From Ophiura sarsii (Eukaryota; Echinodermata; Ophiuroidea; Amphilepidida; Ophiuridae), in NCBI GenBank assembly GCA_035610835.1, contig CM069445.1, positions 34,274,811-34,338,810 of the forward strand: DNA of 64,000 nucleotides. The letters run 5' to 3'. Of the stretch, positions 23,530-34,842 are shown in pieces; position 1 is the first letter of the stretch; each line of letters begins with the position of its first letter. A model generated the notes under the pieces. It ran no database searches. It was not told the DNA's origin and saw only the letters and a list, made by a program, of their open reading frames with translations. Both the position numbers and the translations under genes were made by a program.

Positions 23530-24187
23530 CTTGTACTCTATTTGGATTCCTCTGGACAGTGACGTAACTTACCAGGCGCAGCTATTACGCACGCGTATGT
23601 ATCTTTCGTCTATCAACGCTCATATGTATACGCCAGCGCCTCGAGTTAGTCCGTCGAAAAGTCCCACTCGCCTACTCGCCAAATGAGGTAGTGCGAAACC
23701 AGCGAGAACCGCCGCGACCGAGGGTCCTTCGACTTACTTCCATACCCCCCTGCAGCGCGCTCATTATAATAACCGGTGACCTGCCAAATGTAAAATTTAA
23801 CGAATGACGTATTTAACTAAATAGAGTATGTCCACGCCCATACACATAATCGAGCGTTGCGGCGCGTGGTAATGGGTCGCAGCAGGTCCCGGGAGCTTCA
23901 ATAGTTTTTAATGCACTCATTGAGGGTGAACGCAAAGTCAACGTTGATTGGCTAACAGTAATGTCAACCTGCTTCGACTTTCCAAAGCATGTTTACCCAA
24001 AGTCAAAGGCGGTTGGCAAAGGACCCTCGCCTTCGGCTCGGGCGCGGCGGTTCTCGCTGGTGGCGCTCTACTACCTGGACGAGTGGCACTTCTCGACGGA
24101 CTACCTCAAGTAGGCGCGCGCATTATGTGCTGCAATTAGCAGAACACGCAGTTACGTCACTGTCTCGTGATAGCCAAATAGACTATA
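23523..24187. mobile_element. CpG-rich foldback element
   Basis: GACTATA...CAGTGACGTAACT at the left is inverted at the right end (CAGTTACGTCACTGTC...GACTATAG). Further inward CCAGCGAGAACCGCCGCG faces its inverse around 24035-24060. It shares the terminal word GACTATA with its left neighbour, so both belong to one family. Open frames here follow the GC-rich composition and are not coding. Confidence 0.65.
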
Positions 24188-24630
24188 GCCACTACACCTC
24201 GTCGATTTTCAACTCACAAAATAAATAAAAACATACCAAGTCAAGTCAAATAATGTGTATTCTTTTTTAACGTCAACACCCTGAATATATAAGTTTAAAA
24301 TTGTCGCAAAACTTGACTCTCTGGTGTTCATATAAACTGACCTTATTGTAAGTGTACAAATAACGGTATTTGTTTCCAAGAACTTCCCTCTGATGACTTT
24401 TAGAGACTTGATGGGATATCCATAGGGCCCGAAACTCGAAGAAAAAATATAACACGCTGGTGAAATTTGTATCGACGCATGGAACTCCGCCCTACCGTGA
24501 TGAATCAATAAATCATTCCTTTTAAGTATAACCCATTCATAATTTTGGAAATGTCTTGACACGTTAATGGTAAACACGGACTTGGTTACATAATTACATT
24601 TCGTTGCATCAGCTTCATGTTATGCCTCAT

Positions 24631-25017
24631 AAACACTTAGAAATGATCCAATATATAACGGCTCGAAAGGGTATGCATTAATCGAAGCAAATAACCAAGT
24701 GCATAATTTTGTTCTGCGTATTTTGACACCTCGATCGATGAGATACGATGTTGCGGAACGGAGTTATTGTCATTTCAATGGTCGTGGGTCCAGTTTCAAA
24801 AGTGGCAATCATCCTATAGAAAGAGGTTCGCATTACTGTTTAGAATGATCAGATTCGTGATTTTCAATAGGAATGAGTGTAACTCCGCTCCGCAACATCG
24901 TATCTCAACGATCGAGGTGTCAAAATACCCAGAACAAAATTATGCACTTGGTTATTTGCTTTGATTAATGCATACCTTTTCGAGCCGTTATATATATTGG
25001 ATCATTTCTAAGTGTTT
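24631..25017. mobile_element. MITE hairpin (TIR AAACACTTAGAAATGATCCA)
   Basis: Arms of about 150 bp are near-identical inverse copies, ending AAACACTTAG and CTAAGTGTTT. Both contain the CGATCGAGGTGTCAAAATA and CGGAACGGAG type words near the centre. It is followed at about 25020-25045 by a solo terminus of the GTGAGCAG family (see 10495-11171). No coding frame is present. Confidence 0.8.
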
Positions 25018-25226
25018 CGATACTTTTTGTGAGCAGTTTATATCGAAACAACACACTTCTTTACCTATTACTTAGAGTATATGATACAAAACTGCGAAAA
25101 GATAATTTGTATACCCCTCAATCGGCGAGGATTGTCCAATGCCGAGCGGGTTCCATATGATTGGTGCATCTTGGGTACTTATATATATCCTTCGATGCTA
25201 TTGTGTCCTATATACTTTCTTCACAG

Positions 25227-25334
25227 ACTGCTCTGCAAATGAATTTCAATGTGAAACTGGACACTGCATTGAGCACGGTCAGGTCTGTGATGGATTCCCG
25301 AGCTGTCCGGACTCCAGCGATCAAGTGGGATGCA
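25227..25334 (+). CDS. Exon 6: LDLa module 1
   Basis: This 36-residue exon is phase 1-1, preceded by TTCTTCACAG and followed by A|GTAAGT. Six cysteines have LDL-receptor class A spacing: C-SANEFQ-C-ETGH-C-IEHGQV-C-DGFPS-C-PDSSDQVG-C. The usual calcium-binding signature CDGxxDCxDxSDE is partly lost: S replaces the D before cysteine 5, and Q replaces the terminal E. Calcium-dependent folding may therefore be weaker than in modules 3 and 4. It sits between CUB1 and LDLa2. Confidence 0.9.
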
Positions 25335-25354
25335 GTAAGTGCGTGACTAGACAC

Positions 25355-25575
25355 AATGGTGGACACGAATGGCCGTACATTTTGAGTTTCCTTTGGTTTC
25401 AATGTATAATGAATTCTGATTTGACCCCAAAAATTGCATCACACGTTGAAACTAAATTATTTGTCATCATAAAACCGCCGAAGTTTTGAATTGAATCCGT
25501 CGTTAACCGTTCGTCCCATACGCTTGATCGCTTAACCTCGTACGCATAATTTAACCTTGAATATTCGTGAACGAG
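25355..25575 (-). repeat. Dispersed repeat family, copy 2 (inverted)
   Basis: GGTGGACACGAATGGCCGTA, GGTTTCAATGT, CGTACGCATAATTTAACC and TTGAATATTCGTG match the reverse complement of 14725-15000. It begins about 20 bp after exon 6. Confidence 0.6.
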
Positions 25576-25978
25576 CCGTGTCCAGCAGGCTGACTAGAGA
25601 TACATATTGAAGTGCGCCCTCAATTTTCAGGAAATCAGGGTGTTTGCACCACCTACGTAATATCACTTATGATTTAAAACTACTCAGCGCTCCAGGTTGA
25701 AACTTGATAATTTTGTCTTTCCTAGAGAGAGCGCTGCAGGGGCGGACTGGCCACTGTGGCGTTGTGGCGATCGCCACATGGGCCGCTTGGTTCTGGGCCT
25801 CTCAGGGCCGGTTACTCACTTGTGTAAAGCATTTTCTCGGGCCGTTTTGGACTCAAATTTCTCCTACCCCACCCCACCTTTACAATGTTAATATTATTTA
25901 TAAAAAGAAATACATGCATAGCCAATTGGGTTACGTGTTCCCTCCTACATGGCTACTAATCCCAAAACAGGATCCCCT

Positions 25979-26022
25979 CCCCCCCCCCCCCCCCCCCCCC
26001 CCTCTCTCTCTCTCCCTCTCTC

Positions 26023-26100
<78 letters not shown>

Positions 26101-26155
26101 CCTCTCTCCCCCCTCTCCCTCTCTCTCTCTCTCTCCCCCTCTCTCTCTCCCTCTC

Positions 26156-26199
<44 letters not shown>
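25979..26199. repeat. Poly-C tract and long CT microsatellite
   Basis: About 24 C residues lead into roughly 195 bp of CT repeats interrupted by CCC. It is a simple repeat; the long proline/serine/leucine or arginine/glutamate frames that cross it are artefacts of the repeat. Its length in the assembly is probably unreliable. Confidence 0.97.
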
Positions 26200-26201
<2 letters not shown>

Positions 26202-26309
26202 TGTTGAGACGTTAAGATTCCACGCCAGTAAATAATTTCAGTCCTTGTAGAGACGACAATCAAAAAAAATTCTTAGCTTTCATCCTGTGGCCCATTGATT
26301 ATAGAATTA

Positions 26310-26650
26310 ATCAGAAATGGTACTTATTGCTCCCAAATGATTAAAGTTGTAGTTTAATCCTGATTTTAGGACTACTACCTAATACCACAGTGGAAAAAGA
26401 CATATTTTCAATGCATTTTGTAGGTTTTTTGGATGTATTTTGATTGTAAATGATCTGGCAACATTTCTCAACTTTTTCTGATAAATGAGGGCGCTACACC
26501 AATTGTCCAACTTTGGGGTCTTATTTCTCAGAACTTTCGGGGATACCATATATATTTGTTTTGATTAAATGATCAAATATATCATGAAATTTAAGGAAAA
26601 TGTCAAATTGAAAATTCCAGTCGCTTTATAAGCGAGAAAATGGGCTTTTT
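26310..26650 (+). repeat. Dispersed 330-bp repeat; inverted copy at 59515-59830
   Basis: Shared words with the inverse of 59515-59830 include AATGATTAAAGTTG, TAATCCTGATTTTAG, TTTTGTAGG, TGATAAATGAG, ACACCA, GAACTTTC and CTTTATAAGCGAGAAA. Copies are roughly three-quarters alike. No element ends or reading frame were identified. Confidence 0.65.
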
Positions 26651-26805
26651 GTAACTACCATTTTACATGTAAACGATAGGGAAACCATTTGGTGGTGTGA
26701 ATTCTGAAATATGTGCAGACATAGGCCTACATGTACATGTATCTATCATATTAATGATGTACTAAGATGTTTTAACATCGTTTCATTGATACATTCATTG
26801 TTAAG

Positions 26806-26919
26806 ATCATTGTTTATCGCATCGGTTCACCTGTCGATCCGGTGGTCGGTGTCTAGATCGACAAATGGTATGCAACGGTATTAACAACTGCGGGGATTTT
26901 AGCGATGAGATAAATTGCG
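26806..26919 (+). CDS. Exon 7: LDLa module 2
   Basis: This 38-residue exon is phase 1-1 (acceptor TTGTTAAG, donor G|GTAAGT). Six cysteines fit LDLa: [36 protein letters not shown]. The conserved F-x-C and SDE are present. CDGxxDC is CNGINNC, so two acidic calcium ligands are replaced by asparagine. The acceptor has a poor pyrimidine tract, so the exact 5' border is less sure than the module itself. It was found by cysteine spacing, since the exon is too short to stand out as a long open frame. Confidence 0.87.
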
Positions 26920-27642
26920 GTAAGTAGATCGATATGACAGTTATTAATTAGCGGCCTGTTTACGCTCCGCCTCCTATCGATTGGGCGTCGGCTGAATTAG
27001 ATTGACATCGGCGGATGTGTTGAACATCAGCAATATCAGTCGATGTACGCTTAATAGCGACAAGAGTATGAACAAACCGTAATACTACCGGATAAGTAAT
27101 GAACAAGGCATAAATTCCACAAATTAATACTGCTGTAACCAAGCCGATTAAAACAATCCATTGTTTTTTATGTTGAGCTAGTATTAGTATAGTATTTTAC
27201 GCAATATTTGATTGGGTGATAATATTAAGCTAATGGGCAAAAATCTTTGCAAAGTACAAATCGATTTACTCAATCGATTTCTAGATAGGTCTATTAAGGG
27301 ATATCTGAACTATTTCAGTTCTTTGGCCTGGTGAATGCTTATACTCAACATGCTCAAGGATAGACCTATTTATTACCTTGCCGATCTTTTCGTTTCGTTA
27401 CAGTATGTATACAGTATAGTTTTCAACGTAGCCTAAAATGTTCAATGCAATGTATGGAAATGACATTAAGTGCAACATTATTCAGTTCAAGTGGTCAAAC
27501 ACGTCCGTCTTTATATCTTATGTTATACACCTAAATTTAAAATCAGATATACCGATCGAGTGTTAATTTTGCATTATGCAGGTATATTGAAAGTCGGATT
27601 TCAAAGTCTGGGAGGCACATCCACGTATAATTTGGTAGAAGG

Positions 27643-27661
27643 ACCCCCCCCCCCCCCCCCC
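27643..27661. repeat. Poly-C tract
   Basis: About 18 consecutive C residues lie in intron 7, 66 bp before exon 8. Confidence 0.95.
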
Positions 27662-27727
27662 GGACACAAAGTCCATGAAAGCGCTTGCTAATAAATAATT
27701 TGCAATGTTTATTTTTTGTGTGTACAG

Positions 27728-28087
27728 AACCATGTGGAAAACTAATGACAGAGTTATCTGATAATCACATACATTCCTTGAAAGGACCGGGTTATCCTCT
27801 TGACATCTACAAAGACATCGCCTGTATATGGATCTTCAACGCAGAGATTGGTCACCGCATCGCTTTCTATTTCAAAGAAGTCAAGAACTATTTTGATATC
27901 ATAATCGGTCAGGGCGATAATCCCATATATACCGGCAGCATTATATACCAGCCAAGGGCGACGAGTTACATAAGGAGACGAGTCGTCACGTCAATGGCCA
28001 GTAGATTGTGGGTGACAATGGAGCACAAAGTTTATATACCAGTATTGGGATCATTTCGAGCTGAAATAGTTCAATATCGAACAAAAG
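27728..28087 (+). CDS. Exon 8: CUB domain 2
   Basis: A second 120-residue, phase 1-1 CUB exon has the same length as CUB1. It begins EPCGKLMTELSDN, with GPGYPLDIY as the 'SPxYP' strand and the second cysteine at IACIWIF. The strand FKEVKNYFDIIIGQGD aligns with the domain's D-x-x-x-V-x-D-G segment. It ends with SRLWVTMEHK and FRAEIVQY, typical CUB terminal strands. As in CUB1, cysteines 3 and 4 are missing. The acceptor is GTGTACAG, the donor G|GTAAGT. No N-glycosylation sequon was seen. Confidence 0.88.
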
Positions 28088-28989
28088 GTAAGTTTCATTG
28101 TAATAGGTTCTTTTCATTTCAAAGGTTTTACAAAACTATCGATGTACTAAAGTCAAAACCACCGTTCATTTAACAATTTTGAGTAGGATTACCGTTTATT
28201 GCATGCTGCGTAATCCATTCGCTGCTTAGATGAGTGTACGGTCTGCCGCAAGCTTCGCGTAGAACGCGTTAAATGAATTGTGGGTTTTACCCTATACCTT
28301 AAAAACGACAGAAATAACAGACATGAAAGATTAAATACTATAATTTAATCAGTTCCAAATTGGCGAGATATATTCGGTTTTCATATCTCCGCGCGCATGC
28401 AAAAGTAATCCAAGCATACGCACGCGAATATGGTCACACACGAACGCGATGTTAGCTGTTCGCACACGTGAACGCATTTGATGAACAGTGCGGTTGTTGC
28501 CTTCACGCGCACCCGCGTCCTTCTGTATTCATTCGCTACTCTAAAAAGACTTCGCCAATTTGGAGCTGATCAAGCTATAGCGTATGAGGACATGTGGAAA
28601 TTGTATTACATCGGGAAAATCATGAATATTCCAATAAATAGATTCGTGACTTCATAGAGATGAACCGGGTTAAGTTGAAATTGCGTCAATTAACCAACTT
28701 GTTTTTCTGCACGAGGATATTCCAAACATTTATAGTTTGCCCTATATCCGATTTTTAGTTACTGACTTATCAGGCAAAACGTAAAAAGGTCGTTGACCTT
28801 TTACATATGGGGCAAAAGATTCAGCTTGTGCCGATTTCAAAATACAATACCCCAAATTGTTCGTTTGAACACATGGATTCCACGTTTCTTTTGTTAAACC
28901 TTGCTTCAGCGTGTCTTCATCCTGATGAGCGTTCTGTGAGTCCAGTGCTTTATTCACTTCCCTCGTGTTATATGCTCGAGTAAAGTGAA

Positions 28990-29215
28990 CCATATATAAT
29001 AAGTCTCTCCAATATGTTGGTGAGACCAAAAACTCACTGAAGAAGCGCTTCTATGGACATCAGACACCACTTTAACCTTCCCAACCACACTATGTCTGAT
29101 ATGATCTTACAGGGCATTAAATCTTTAGGTAGCCGTTCAGAAGTGGTACGTCTCAGTAGAGAGAAACTATGGATGAAGCGTCTTCTCACCATTCAGCCCC
29201 ATGGCCTAAACATTT
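28990..29215 (+). pseudogene. Relic of a Penelope-like element GIY-YIG endonuclease domain
   Basis: The plus strand reads 'LQYVGETKNSLKKRFYGHQ' (about 29008-29065) and then, past a stop and a frame change, 'SEVVRLSREKLWMKRLLTI' followed by QPHGLN. A Y-V-G-x-T start, an arginine-rich helix with GH and a terminal 'W-x-x-x-L-x-T-x-x-P-x-G-L-N' are hallmarks of the GIY-YIG nuclease at the C-terminus of Penelope-like retroelements. The N-terminal reverse transcriptase was not found. It is broken and inactive. Confidence 0.62.
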
Positions 29216-29229
29216 AGGAAGGGAACGAT

Positions 29230-29760
29230 TAGACTCAACCCCCCCTACCTCCTCCATTTGTATCTGTGCAACCTATCACTTGTATTTTTTACCCATTTGG
29301 GGTTTTTTCCACTTTTTCTTCACTTTATTTTTTATTTTCCTATTTTTTACTTCTTGTTATGTGTGACACTATGTTTTCATTTCTGACATTGTCTCCTAAA
29401 TGCACAGTAATTTTCATTACTCGTTCCAGTGCATTTCCATTATTTGTTACCATTTACATTTACATCTATTTTTATTATTTATTTGTAGTCATATCAATCA
29501 CCATTATAGATTTTACTCTCCATATTTTATATCCCATTTGCCTTTTACTTTTTAATCTCCCCTTTGTCTATGTCATCCTTTTGTTACATTATCCACTTCA
29601 TCAATCAGCTGTCAAGTTTGTTATACCTTCCCCTATTCATCCATCTGTCACTTTGACCCCCACTGTGTCCTCTTTTATTTATTACATTTACTTACACAGG
29701 CTATTTTTGTGGATAAGCAGTTTGCATTCAGCTTTTACATCATATATAATAAGCGTCAAA
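29230..29760 (+). repeat. T-rich low-complexity tract after the GIY-YIG relic
   Basis: The plus strand is strongly T-rich, giving long open frames full of F, L, I and Y that look like membrane proteins but follow composition only. It may be the 3' untranslated part of the retroelement relic. Confidence 0.5.
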
Positions 29761-31192
29761 ATGCTATGGACAAAATTCCACCAATTCGTACGTACATGTG
29801 CGTAGGTGCGATGCGTGTTACAGTGACTTAAAGCCCACGCGAATGCACGCATCGTTGTTCAATCATATACAGTGCAACAGAGCATAAATTACAAAATATT
29901 GAATTATAAATATAGGGCCTCCTGAGTGTACAACCATGAAGATTTCAATCCTAAGTATGTGTATCATGTATAATCAAAACAGCTTTGTTTTAAAGTACTC
30001 TTTGTTATCAGCATTGTTACATTTCTTATTAAAACTGATTTCGGATTGGCCAATACTTGATTATCCATTCACGCTAATCCATTATGCTTAAAACCCTTGA
30101 CGGCACACTGCTGAATGGCATTTTAAGTTTCTTGTAGCGCGGATTTCAAAACATTGGTCCCTTAGCGTGAGCGTGTCCTTGAAGATTGATTCTATAGTTT
30201 GCGTTCATGGCTGGACAAATATTAATAGACTTTTGCCAAGTCTGTGCACATTTTTATTGTAAGAAAATGTTGCAAATTTAATGTATCTAAAGTTATGATT
30301 TATATTACAGAAAAAGAAAAATGAAAAAGAGAAATGTGGCTTGACCATTTTACTAAGCATAATTTAAGGATTAATTTGAAACCTTACATTACTTAATTGG
30401 GCATACAAAAAGTGGTTCAAAATTATTCCATTTAACGCCTAATTAATTAATCAATTGATTAAGCGCGTAAATTAATTACACAGCAAACATGTTAACGAAT
30501 GGCTTGACAGATTTGTGTGGCTAACCATAAGCATCTTTCTTTGTGATTATAGTGTTTAGTGCATGTTTTATTCATGAGAAAAATACAAAAACACCATTTG
30601 TGGTTTTTAATGTTTGGAGGAAAATATTTTAAATACTAAAAGGATATTGAATTATCTGTTTAAGCACATCTTTACCTTTAATTTGATACCTTGCAAGTTT
30701 GGTTTGGATACACAGTACTACTTAATAATTTCAGCGAGAAAGCTTAATTAAGACGGTAAAGATAAATGTGAACTTTTTCTCGGACAGAATTGTTGACAAT
30801 GATGGGAACTTCATATCCTGTGAATTTGGTGTTAATATCATGTATAGTTTTTGCTGGAAATGACAAAAAGCAAATTTGTAATGTATTTCTTTATAATATG
30901 CCAATTATATGCAATTAAGGTCAAACCATTTTTTCTCTCTCTCTATGACATCACCAAGTTGTAGTCTATAATATAATACTGTCTCCTTGTCTTACACATG
31001 TTACTTTTTGAATTAGAGCGTAATTTCAATGACATGCACTTTTGGTCATTTATGCTTTGTTGCACTGTATTAACGAACCATCCCGAAAAACATAATTGAA
31101 TAGTAACTTGAATTCAAGTGCAAACCAATACGCTTTTAAATTGTTTATACATCAAACCATAATAAATGTATTTGTACGTATGTTACATGCAG
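29761..31192. other. Intron 8 remainder, no recognised feature
   Basis: It is AT-rich sequence without identified inverted repeats, tandem repeats or exons. The polypyrimidine tract before exon 9 is weak, but ATGCAG is a good acceptor. Confidence 0.4.
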
Positions 31193-31303
31193 TATGTCAA
31201 CTGGATGAATTTCTTTGCCAATCTGGTTTGGAGTGTATATCAAACAGCCTGGTGTGTGACGGGATGATGGATTGTCAGGACTATTCAGACGAGGCAGCCT
31301 GTG
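31193..31303 (+). CDS. Exon 9: LDLa module 3, with a GC donor
   Basis: This 37-residue exon is phase 1-1. Six cysteines: C-QLDEFL-C-QSGLE-C-ISNSLV-C-DGMMD-C-QDYSDEAA-C. All calcium ligands of the LDLa consensus (CDGxxDCxDxSDE) are present. The donor reads TGTG|GCAAGT: GC replaces GT, with an otherwise strong match to U1, the usual form of a GC-AG intron. Using any GT nearby would break the module or its phase. The following intron is 7.6 kb. Confidence 0.88.
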
Positions 31304-31337
31304 GCAAGTTTTACTTAAATGTGTAGACTATAATATG

Positions 31338-32110
31338 GGCGCACCACACCAAATAACTCTCCCCCCCCCCCCCACCCCCCACCCCACCCCGTTGAAATAC
31401 GTGTAAAAAGGCCATATTCCAAGACACCTTTTCTGCCCTCCGGTTACATTGATGGCATACTTGTCACCTAAAGTGCTCAACAAAAGAAAGTCATACACTT
31501 TGTTTAGGTCCTTTAGAGTAATTTCCGATTATTTTTTGACCAAACAGACTAGATAGACATTTGGATGAATCTTTCCGGCACAATTTGATACCAAAGTTGT
31601 CACAACAAAGATAAACCATGATTAGCACCATTTGAAGAAAATTAGTCACTTTTCAAAAGTCACATTTTCAATACACTACGCGGGAAGAAAAGACCACATG
31701 TTACCTGTTCATAATCAAATGGCCCGCTCGCTCAGGCAGGACCCAACGCAGTTGCAGTGTGTGATCAATATCCATTTCATTACCGGCCATTCAAGTGCCA
31801 CGCACAGCATTTTCTCGCGGCTTGCGTGCGTTGAAAATGTGACTTTTGAAAAGTGACTAATTTTCTTTAAATGGTGCTAATCATGGTTTATCTTTGTTGT
31901 TAGATAGCAATTTTGGTATCAAATTGTGCCGGAAAGATTCATCCAAATATCTACTTAGTCTATTTGGTCAAAACATATCGGAAAGTACTTTAAAGGACCT
32001 AAACAAAGTGTATGACTTTCTTTTGTTGAGCACTTTATGACAATTTTCAGTAAAGTATAAACTTTAATTTCAGCTTATTTCATTAGGGATTTATCAAGCT
32101 AGATTTCCAA
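31338..32110. mobile_element. Decayed copy of the GGCGCACC element, split by a younger MITE
   Basis: GGCGCACCACACCAAATAAC, a C-rich insertion (31362-31390), then TGAAATACGTGTAAAA and CCGGTTACAT match the end module of the 4259-8567 element. The match resumes after 32035 with GACAATTTTCAGTAA and CTTTAATTTCAGC. Only the terminal part is present and the right end has decayed. Confidence 0.72.
31471..32035. mobile_element. MITE with about 200-bp inverted arms and TA duplication
   Basis: The ends are AAGTGCTCAACAAAAGAAAG and its inverse, with arms of about 200 bp at high identity. TA stands outside both ends (31469-31470, 32036-32037). The uninterrupted target (CACCTATGAC) exists in the paralogous repeat at 8205-8215, so the insertion and its TA duplication are directly shown. 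This fits Tc1/mariner-type mobilisation. The interior (31660-31830) has no coding frame. Confidence 0.88.
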
Positions 32111-32189
32111 CATATGTGCATTCAATTTGTGAACAATCACTTCCCTAAGGTCATGCCGTCTTAAACATTTGGTGAGAAAAATATGCCCA

Positions 32190-32570
32190 TCAAATCTAAC
32201 AAATATACATTCAATGGTGTTTATGGTGAATATACATTCGAGGGTGTCATGAGTACCATCCAGGAGTGTCACATTCGACCACCGATGAGCTACGATGGCA
32301 CCTTTGGGGTGTCGGGGTTTCAGAGAAATAGCACGGAGACAATCAAGGGTCACCCTTTGGGTGTAATGCGACACCCGAATTAGTATTTTTGAAACCTTTG
32401 CATTCTCAAAACTTGTAGTTACGCCATAAAGGTATCACAAGTAGTATACTGAATTCTCAAGAGCCTATGAAATGGGGAAAATGACTCCCCAAGAGGTGTC
32501 TTTCGACACTCAATGAGTGTCATTTTTGTCAGTATCTTTAAAGGTGTCACGTTACACCCCATTTTTTTCT
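32190..32570. repeat. Cluster of GTGTC/GACAC words
   Basis: GGTGTC, GAGTGTC and the inverse GACACC recur about ten times, several arranged as facing pairs around a 4-6 bp centre (for example GTGTCTTTCGACAC near 32497). The texture is like the word-filled hairpins in intron 2, but ends were not identified. Confidence 0.45.
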
Positions 32571-32999
32571 TGATTAAAGTTGATCACAGAAAGTCAAATC
32601 TGTGTTATTTTTTAAGAAAAAATGCTTCAAAGTGTAACATAACAGCAATTTTACACATGGACGATTTCGGTCAAAAACTGGTACAGTTTTGATATTTCTT
32701 TTGATCATGGTCAAATCTCTGGATAGACTCAAGCAAATTCGACAAAACAAACTGCGTACGAAAGTTTACTTAGTTATCTTGAAGCTGGTATAAACACCAA
32801 ATCCAATACGGAATGGTTAAAGATGAAAATGACACATTCTCAAAAACGCATCTTTTTCTAAAAGTGGCACAAACCAAAGTTCTCGTTGTTGATCAAACAT
32901 ATTTTTAAATTGAGAAAAGTAAACACAATCAAATAAACGGTACATAAAAGCCAACTAAATATTATTCAGATTATTTAAGATTACAGCCACATACTGAGT

Positions 33000-33175
33000 A
33001 ATCACATTGAGACAGATATAAATCATACGCCTTTTTAAACAAATGTGTACTTGAAACGGCCGATTGTCTGAGGAGCACGAAGCGGCAGTGGCAGATTGTT
33101 CCATAGTCTTGGTGCAACGGGCGAAAACGTCTGTCGTATAGCACCATGTTTATGCCATGAAGACAACTACGAATA
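33000..33175 (-). pseudogene. LINE 3' end relic (CR1/L2-like C-terminal motif)
   Basis: On the minus strand, 'FSPVAPRLWNNLPLPLRAPQ' followed by TIGRFK is the conserved C-terminal signature of non-LTR reverse transcriptases of the CR1/L2 type. A one-base shift then gives LFKKAYDLYLS, the usual terminal helix. Sequence above 33175 is less clear. It is a short dead fragment inside intron 9. Confidence 0.75.
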
Positions 33176-34515
33176 AGATCGCCTTCTTTTAGAGTACCGG
33201 TATATTATTAATATGATAATGCATTGAATTATGAACAGCATTAGGGCGCCGACCGGGGGTCACGTGGTCATTTCCGTACAACCCCTTTGCTCGAAAGATC
33301 AGATTGCTAGCTCTGTTGAGGAAATTGAAGGGAAAAAATGGGTTTCAAATCTTTAAGAAAACAAAATATCTTCCAGGGCGCTCACACTGTTTTAAAAGTG
33401 GTCACCAACACCACAACACCACAACGCCTTGATGAGAGGCTAGCCCAAACGAAGAAAAAAATAAAACTTAACATTTCACTGAGTTTGTTGAGTCAAGTAT
33501 ATCTCGTACAGTCAATTTGTTGAATCTACACCAACATGACCAAGTCAAGTTGTTGTTTTATGACCCCCCCCAAAAAAACTAAAACCAATCCATAGAATCA
33601 CTTCCATGATAGAATCTAACGGTACGGTGCGTTTCTTAAACCCTTAGGTCCACTCTAACCAGCCAGATCCTTTGGGAATATCTCAAGGTTGAGATTTAGC
33701 CATCTTTAAGGGGCACTAAGAGATGTGTTGGAGGCTGCGCCCTCAATTATGATAAAAACTGGGATTAGTATATTTTTATAATTGTATTACATGTGTCGCG
33801 GGGCGGGGCGGCTGGAGTGAGCGCTCGCGGCGAGATGCACATGCACGCGCGATTTCTAAGTGTGCAGAGTATGTTGCAGTCTGACACCACCAAATTTTCT
33901 GTGTGGATGAGGATTAAATTTGGAAACCTGGATATATGTATGATGCACGCCACGTGGGTCCGTTTACAGGTCTTAACCTGCCTTTTATACTTTAATGACA
34001 AGCACGGAGCCTTTATGGTATATCACATGTATTTATTTATCAACGCATATCACCTTATTTTTACAAGTATTTCTTACGCAACAACTTATCCTACCAAAAA
34101 CGAATTAATAACCAAAATACACCACCGCTATATGAACTACGCGTACACCCAGTATCAATTTATCCTGAATTAAATTTGGATTGCCTCGAACTCTAAGTCA
34201 GGCACTACTTGCAATCACCACCCCGCTTTGAAATGAAATCACAACCCCGTGGAGCGTTTATAGCTGAAATAAAGAAACAATAATGGCGTTAATAACATAG
34301 CACGGGCTGTATTCTACAGCGGTACATTGTCAAGGTAATGGGTGAGAGACATAGACCACTGCTACCATACTGTAACCTAATATATATATCGTCCTATACG
34401 TGGACAATTACTAAAGACTTTTCACCATATCAAGCCCGTAGCTCCCACATCTATAACACGATGTGTGGTAGCAAAACAGTTATTATTCAACAGTTACACC
34501 AGGTATTGGCCTGAT
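33176..34515. other. Intron 9 spacer with one GC-rich pocket
   Basis: A GC-rich patch (33795-33850, GGGGCGGGGCGG) opens frames on both strands; I see no splice or codon evidence that they are used. No repeat ends were identified. Confidence 0.35.
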
Positions 34516-34842
34516 CATGATTATCAGGTTGTTGTCACTCAGCATAGTACAGGGACATTACACCTGACTATCCACAGCAACCTAAGAATCTCGGGTGGTG
34601 CATGATTATCAAGTTGTTTTCACTCTGCTATAGTACAGGGACATTACACCTGACTATCCACAACAACCTAAGAATCTCGGGTGGGGCATGATTATCAGGT
34701 TGTTTTCACTCTGCTAAAGTACAGGGACATTACACCTGACTATCCACAACAACCTAAGAATCTCGGGTGGGGCATGATTATCAGGTCGTTTTCACTCTGC
34801 TATAGTACAGGGACATTACACCTGACTATCCACAACAACCTA
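34516..34842. repeat. 86-bp tandem repeat, about four copies
   Basis: Units start with CATGATTATCA at 34516, 34601, 34687 and 34773 (spacing 85-86 bp). They contain GTACAGGGACATTACACCTG and TCTCGGGTGG. Copies differ by a few bases. No coding potential. Confidence 0.93.

Noticed and set aside
25704..26263. Long proline/serine/leucine and arginine/glutamate frames on both strands
   Set aside because: They are translations of a CT microsatellite and poly-C tract.
29266..29805. 179-codon hydrophobic frame resembling a membrane protein
   Set aside because: The sequence is T-rich throughout, which alone gives F, L, I and Y; no motif, and it follows a dead retroelement fragment.
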